Shown: one piece after another, positions 33,262-38,454 of the stretch
How positions within the stretch are numbered: position 1 is the stretch's first letter
Layout: each line of letters opens with the position of its first letter
Source of the DNA: Verrucomicrobiia bacterium
Lineage (GTDB): Bacteria > Verrucomicrobiota > Verrucomicrobiia > Limisphaerales > Fontisphaeraceae
Direction: 5' to 3'
Assembly (NCBI GenBank): GCA_026414565.1
Contig: JAOAIT010000005.1
Coordinates: 1-38,454, forward strand
DNA length: 38,454 nt
Position numbers and translations under genes: made by a program
The notes under the pieces: model-generated
Told to the model about the DNA's origin: nothing
Database searches by the model: none
Seen by the model: only the letters and a program-made list of their open reading frames with translations

Positions 33262-34146
33262 TTAAAAGCGCACGCGCTCGAGGAATTGAAGGCTTTGGGG
33301 GATTTGTTCAGCGGCGGAGGGGGATTCGTCCTCGATGAAGTACCATTTCACCTTGGCGCGGCGGGCGGCGCGGAGCACTTCGGGATAGTTGACCTGGCCG
33401 GTGCCGAGGATGACGTCGTTGGACACATCGGTGCTGCCGGAGAGGCTGCCGCGCTCGACGCCTTTCTTCAAGTCCTTGAGATGGATCAGTTCCCAGCGGC
33501 TGCCGTATTTTTGGAGCCATTTGGCGGGGTCCTGGCCGGGGAAGAAGACCCACAAGACATCCATTTGAAAGGCGACGAATTCTGGTTTGGTTTCTTTGAG
33601 CATGAGGTCCATGAGGGTTTCATTCTGGTAGGGATGAAACTCATAGCCGTGGACGTGGTAGAAGAATTTGATGCCTTCCTTGGCGAGGGCTTCGCCGGCC
33701 TTGTTGAACACGGCGATGGCGGCGCGGGCCTGGGCTTCATCAAAAGGGGGTTTATGCGGAATCCAGGCGCAGCCGGCATATTGGAGGCCGAGGATTTTGG
33801 CTTCCTTGATGACTTCATCAATTTTATCGCGGTATTGTTCGTAGCTGAAGTGGCCGGCAATGGGGACGAGGCCGTAGCTATCGAGGAGTTCCTTGAAGCG
33901 TTGGGGGTGGAGTTTGTAGGTGCCGGCCAGCTCGACGTATTTGATGCCGTAGTCCCGGACTTTGGCGAGCGTGCCGGGCACGTCTTTGGCGAACTCGTTG
34001 CGGAGGCTGTAAAGCTGGAGGCCCACTGGACCGCGGAAACTGCTGCCGATGCCGACCTGTTTTTCCTTGGGGGCGGGAGCGCCCCAGAGGGCGGTTGCCA
34101 TCAAGCAGGCCAATGCCGTGGTGGAGGAAATCATGGATGTTTTCAT
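33262..34146 (-). CDS. Exported sugar isomerase/epimerase-like TIM barrel protein
   Basis: A 294-residue protein of the xylose isomerase-like TIM barrel superfamily with a signal peptide ([20 protein letters not shown], then WGAPA). Visible motifs are [55 protein letters not shown] and a late YFIEDES with the probable metal-binding Glu. The ATG at 34146 is chosen since it opens the signal peptide; the frame upstream is not homologous. Exported members of this superfamily are common in Verrucomicrobiota and Planctomycetota and have mostly unknown substrates. It lies upstream of ileS on the same strand, divergent from rpsA. Confidence 0.82.
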   Translation of the reverse strand: MKTSMISSTTALACLMATALWGAPAPKEKQVGIGSSFRGPVGLQLYSLRNEFAKDVPGTLAKVRDYGIKYVELAGTYKLHPQRFKELLDSYGLVPIAGHFSYEQYRDKIDEVIKEAKILGLQYAGCAWIPHKPPFDEAQARAAIAVFNKAGEALAKEGIKFFYHVHGYEFHPYQNETLMDLMLKETKPEFVAFQMDVLWVFFPGQDPAKWLQKYGSRWELIHLKDLKKGVERGSLSGSTDVSNDVILGTGQVNYPEVLRAARRAKVKWYFIEDESPSAAEQIPQSLQFLERVRF

Positions 34147-34246
34147 GCCGGCGCAAGACATATCACAAAATCGGGTCTTTGCAAAGAATAGAAGTGAGGG
34201 GGGTGGAGCGGAGGCGGGGCATGGCCAAAAAAAGGAAAAAAAAGGC

Positions 34247-34274
34247 TTGTCAAAGCGGGTGGGCTCCTTATGTT
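34247..34274 (+). promoter_or_regulatory. Candidate promoter for rpsA
   Basis: TTGTCA (34247-34252), 16 nt, then TATGTT (34269-34274). Transcription would start near 34281, right where the structured leader begins. Confidence 0.45.
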
Positions 34275-34278
34275 CGCC

Positions 34279-34453
34279 CGTTGCCTGAGCCCCGCGGGTG
34301 CGGGAGCTCATCAGAGGCTGAGAAATGAGCGGTAAACGAGCAACCTAACCTTCAACCTCCGTTGCCGGAGCAACGCATGGCCGGTTAGGCAGCGGAGTCT
34401 TCCGGGGCCCCGAAGGTCCCGACAAGTCTCCTTAAACAAACCACAAAAAACGA
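34279..34453 (+). promoter_or_regulatory. Structured 5' leader of rpsA
   Basis: The 307 nt between the divergent isomerase gene and rpsA hold no gene, but the last 175 nt can fold extensively. GTTGC (34280-34284) pairs with GCAAC (34340-34344) around a hairpin TGAGC-CCCGC / GCGGG-A-GCTCA (34286-34310). Next, CCTAACC (34344-34350) pairs with GGTTAGG (34383-34389) around CGTTGC-CGGA-GCAACG (34360-34375). CTCC (34357-34360) could also pair with GGAG (34394-34397) as a pseudoknot. I do not recognise a known riboswitch in it. It may be an autoregulatory r-protein leader. There is no Shine-Dalgarno sequence before the rpsA ATG. Confidence 0.5.
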
Positions 34454-36139
<1,686 letters not shown>

Positions 36140-36162
36140 ACGGCCTGCTCCGGGGATTGCAG

Positions 36163-36195
36163 CCCGGTGGACTGGCGACAGTCCACCGGGTTTTT
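36163..36195 (+). terminator. Rho-independent terminator after rpsA
   Basis: A perfect 11-bp stem, CCCGGTGGACT (36163-36173) and AGTCCACCGGG (36180-36190), with a 6-nt loop and TTTTT (36191-36195), then GTTT. Confidence 0.93.
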
Positions 36196-36273
36196 GTTTG
36201 GCGGCGGGGCGGCGAGGCGGGGGGCGGGATGGCGCCATTTCGGCTTTGCGCGGTTTGGCCGGGGTGTTAATAG

Positions 36274-37989
36274 ATGGGCATGAAGCCGAAGTTTTTGTGC
36301 CATACGTTTTTGGCGTTGCTGGCAGGGGTATGGGTGGTTGGGGCGGCGGAGAAGCTGGATCGCGGTCTGGTGGCCCTGCCGCGCGGCGAGGGCCATGTGT
36401 ATGTGGGATGGCGGTATCTGGCCGGGGATCCGACAAATTTGATGTTCGAGGTTTATCGGAGCGCCGCGCCGGAGGGGCCGTTTGAGCGCCTGGCCATTGT
36501 GCGGGAGACGAGCAATTACGTGGATTTGCTGGCGGGGGATAAAACGTGGTACTACACGGTCACGCCCTATGGGGAGGCTCCCCAGGCGGCGGCGGCGGTG
36601 AAGGTCAATGCGGGGGAGGCGCCGCGGCAGTATGTGTCGCTCAAACTGCAGGGGAGTTACAAGGCGCAGAAAATTGGGTTGGGCGATTTTGACGGGGATG
36701 GCCGGCTGGATTACCTGGTGAAACAACCGGATTTCAACACTGATCCGTACCAGCAACCGGGATACTGGAAGAAGAGCGAGACTACGTACAAACTGGAGGC
36801 TTATCGTCATGACGGCACCTTTTTGTGGCGATATGACATGGGGTGGGCGATTGAGGCGGGCATCTGGTATTCGCCGATTGTGGTGTATGATGTGGATGGG
36901 GACGGGCGGGCGGAAGTGTATTGCAAGGCCGGGGAGGGGGATCCGCGGGAGCCCACCGGCCATGTGCGCACCGGGCCGGAGTATTTGGTGAAGCTGGATG
37001 GGCTGACCGGCAAGGAATTGCAGCGGGTGGCGTGGCCCAGCCGGGAGGGGATGGAGGATTATAATTACTACTCACGGAATCTGCTTGGGGTGGCGTATTT
37101 GGATGGCCAGAATCCCAGCCTGATCGTGATTCGGGGCACGTATCGGTTGATCAAGGTGCAGGCGCTCAATGCGAAATTGGAGCCGATATGGTATTGGGAG
37201 GCCAGTGGAGAATACCAGTCATACCGCGGACAGGGGATGCATGGGATGCATGCGGCGGATGTGGATGGGGATGGGCGGGACGAGATCATCTTGGGTGCCG
37301 CGGTATTGGATGACAACGGCAAGGGTTTGTGGAATACACGCAAGGGGCATCCGGATGTTTGTTATGTGGCTGATATAGATCCGCATCGTCCGGGGCTGGA
37401 GATTTTTTATGGGATTGAACCGGGGCGGCAGAGCAACACGGTATGCCTGGTGGAGGCGCGGACGGGCCAACAGATTTGGGGCAACCCGGAAATCACGGTG
37501 CATGTGCACGGGCAGGGGATGGTGGGGGACATCATTCCAGAGGAGCCGGGGATGGAGTGCTACGCGGGGGAGGCCAAGGGGGGGAGCAATTACTGGCTTT
37601 ATGCGGCGAGTGGGAAGTTGATTCACAAGGAAGATCTGGGCGAGCTGTCGCCCAAGGCCATATACTGGTTGGATGGCCCGACGAAGATGATGGCGCTGGG
37701 GGGTGGCCGCAACGGGCGGATTCTGCGTTATGGGGGCGAAAAGGTGGGGGAATTCCAGGGTACCATCATCGGGGTGGCGGATTGTCTGGGGGACTGGCGG
37801 GAGGAATTGATCACGGCGTTGGAGGGGGAAATCCGGATTTACACGACCACCACGCCGTCCAATTACCGGCGGCCCTGCCTGCTGCAGGACCGGCTGTACC
37901 GGAATGACGTGGCGGTGCAGACGATGGGGTATTTTTATCCGCCGCAACTGAGCGCCCCGTTGAATCTGATGCCCCAGGTGCCGCGGTGA
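36274..37989 (+). CDS. Rhamnogalacturonan lyase, PL11 family, exported
   Basis: A 571-residue beta-propeller lyase of the YesW/YesX type that cuts the rhamnogalacturonan I backbone of pectin by beta-elimination. The start has a signal peptide (FLALLAGVWVVGAAE), then the family opening LDRGLVALPRGEGHVYVGWRYL. Calcium-binding D-x-DGDGR loops occur at least three times: GDFDGDGRLD, YDVDGDGRAEV and ADVDGDGRDEI. Other PL11 landmarks are YYSRNLLGVAYLDG, GQGMHGMHAADV and VHVHGQGMVGDI. ATGs at 36274 and 36280 are both possible starts. It fits with the GH127 and other glycan enzymes in the window as part of pectin degradation. Confidence 0.93.
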   Translation: MGMKPKFLCHTFLALLAGVWVVGAAEKLDRGLVALPRGEGHVYVGWRYLAGDPTNLMFEVYRSAAPEGPFERLAIVRETSNYVDLLAGDKTWYYTVTPYGEAPQAAAAVKVNAGEAPRQYVSLKLQGSYKAQKIGLGDFDGDGRLDYLVKQPDFNTDPYQQPGYWKKSETTYKLEAYRHDGTFLWRYDMGWAIEAGIWYSPIVVYDVDGDGRAEVYCKAGEGDPREPTGHVRTGPEYLVKLDGLTGKELQRVAWPSREGMEDYNYYSRNLLGVAYLDGQNPSLIVIRGTYRLIKVQALNAKLEPIWYWEASGEYQSYRGQGMHGMHAADVDGDGRDEIILGAAVLDDNGKGLWNTRKGHPDVCYVADIDPHRPGLEIFYGIEPGRQSNTVCLVEARTGQQIWGNPEITVHVHGQGMVGDIIPEEPGMECYAGEAKGGSNYWLYAASGKLIHKEDLGELSPKAIYWLDGPTKMMALGGGRNGRILRYGGEKVGEFQGTIIGVADCLGDWREELITALEGEIRIYTTTTPSNYRRPCLLQDRLYRNDVAVQTMGYFYPPQLSAPLNLMPQVPR

Positions 37990-38021
37990 GCGGCAAGGAT
38001 GGCCAAGAGGGGGAGAAAAAA

Positions 38022-38069
38022 GGCTGTTGCCAAAATGGATTCTGCGGCCTATAAGTTTTAACAACAGCC
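38022..38069. repeat. Perfect 8-bp inverted repeat downstream of the PL11 gene
   Basis: GGCTGTTG (38022-38029) and CAACAGCC (38062-38069) are separated by 32 nt. Six A residues precede the left arm, so it would look like a terminator only when read on the minus strand, where no gene was seen. Confidence 0.5.
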
Positions 38070-38196
38070 CAAAGAACCGATTGCATTCCATGAATGTTGG
38101 GTGCCATGCATCAATGGGAAGGCAGTTTTGCATGTGTGCAGCAAACTGTTGTGGCGCAGGAGATTGGAGCAGTCCCAAAAATGAATGCACCCTGAT

Positions 38197-38225
38197 TTGT
38201 GGCGGCCGTCGGCCCGGGTTATATT
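38197..38225 (+). promoter_or_regulatory. Candidate promoter for the last gene
   Basis: TTGTGG (38197-38202), 17 nt, then TATATT (38220-38225). Transcription would start near 38232, about 34 nt before the ATG at 38266. Confidence 0.4.
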
Positions 38226-38265
38226 GAAGTCGAAGTTGTAACACTCGCGTAACAAAAATCCTCCC

Positions 38266-38454
38266 ATGAAAAGCATTTGCAGTTTGTTGTGGGTAAGTGC
38301 TGCTCTGGTGGCGCAGGCGGCGTTGGTGGGGCCGAACGGGTATCAGGAGAACTTCAGCACGCAGCCTGGGGTGGGGGACTGGAGCACGTTGAGCATGAGT
38401 GGGAGTTCGACGTCCAGCGGGGTGAGCAATGATTTGGTGAGTGCGGCGCAGGCG
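38266..38454 (+). CDS. Start of an exported protein, cut by window end
   Basis: An ATG at 38266 opens a frame of 63 codons that is still open at the end of the window. It starts with a signal peptide (MKSICSLLWVSAALVAQAAL) and continues with a Gly/Ser/Thr-rich segment (PGVGDWSTLSMSGSSTSSGV). The rest of the protein is not visible, so the family cannot be told. It has a candidate promoter upstream. Confidence 0.6.
   Translation, partial: MKSICSLLWVSAALVAQAALVGPNGYQENFSTQPGVGDWSTLSMSGSSTSSGVSNDLVSAAQA

Noticed and set aside
34279-34430. Known riboswitch (TPP, c-di-GMP-I, SAM, cobalamin) before rpsA
   Set aside because: GGCTGAGAAA and a GGTTAGGCAGCGG segment recall parts of the TPP and c-di-GMP-I aptamers, but the rest of their conserved cores is missing.
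38058-38276. Minus-strand short frame before the last gene
   Set aside because: It overlaps the candidate promoter and start of the exported protein gene and has no recognisable features.

Overview
The window looks like chromosomal DNA of a GC-rich, plant-polysaccharide-degrading bacterium. The best guess is Verrucomicrobiota, Limisphaerales/Pedosphaerales-like, inferred from gene content and not from any marker alignment. Supporting signs are a prepilin-like protein with an H-X(n)-DG C-terminus, a DUF6807/PmoA-like protein, two sugar isomerase/epimerase-type TIM barrels, secreted GH and PL enzymes, and secreted repeat proteins. The + strand is strikingly G-rich throughout. Genes on + use G-ending codons and genes on - use C-ending codons, so one strand-wide skew overlies the whole window and also creates many long spurious antisense frames.

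Layout. 1-3241 (-): a secreted GH38-like protein, cut by the window edge, and a cardiolipin-synthase-type phospholipase D. 3409-6723 (+): two unrecognised exported proteins, then hemC. 6780-9848 (+): a secreted GH5-like glycosidase and a GH127 beta-L-arabinofuranosidase. 9934-15096 (-): a serine beta-lactamase-like hydrolase, a sugar isomerase/epimerase, a DUF6807 protein and a YjhG-type D-xylonate dehydratase, which together look like a sugar-acid module. 15271-17831 (+): two tandem NagB-family genes and a uroporphyrinogen-decarboxylase-superfamily gene. 17810-19639 (-): one polypeptide joining a BadF-type sugar kinase to a complete MurQ etherase. 19714-24635 (-): a sulfate ABC operon (sbp, an M14-type zinc hydrolase, cysT, cysW, cysA), divergent from an Rrf2 regulator (24856, +) across an AT-rich spacer. 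25609-29567 (+): an OprB-like porin, a duplicated-domain secreted protein and a prepilin-like protein. 29575-34146 (-): ilvN with a possible attenuator, ileS and a secreted isomerase-like protein. 34247-36198 (+): rpsA with a structured leader and a strong terminator. 36274-37989 (+): a PL11 rhamnogalacturonan lyase. 38266-end (+): the start of another exported protein.

How the genes fit together: PL11, GH127, GH5-like and GH38-like enzymes plus the porin suit scavenging of pectin, arabinan and related glycans, with YjhG and the isomerase taking sugar acids or pentose derivatives inward. The kinase-MurQ fusion and NagB pair form a compact amino-sugar (peptidoglycan-recycling) route: MurNAc to MurNAc-6P to GlcNAc-6P, and GlcN-6P to fructose-6P; NagA is not in the window. 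Sulfate uptake, haem, branched-chain amino acid and translation genes are housekeeping.

The items I consider most worth a second look are the kinase-MurQ fusion, the structured rpsA leader, the ilvN leader/attenuator candidate, the M14 hydrolase inside the sulfate operon with TTGACA repeats beside the sbp start, and the divergent NagB and UroD-superfamily paralogs. No tRNA, rRNA, CRISPR array, insertion sequence or prophage was seen.
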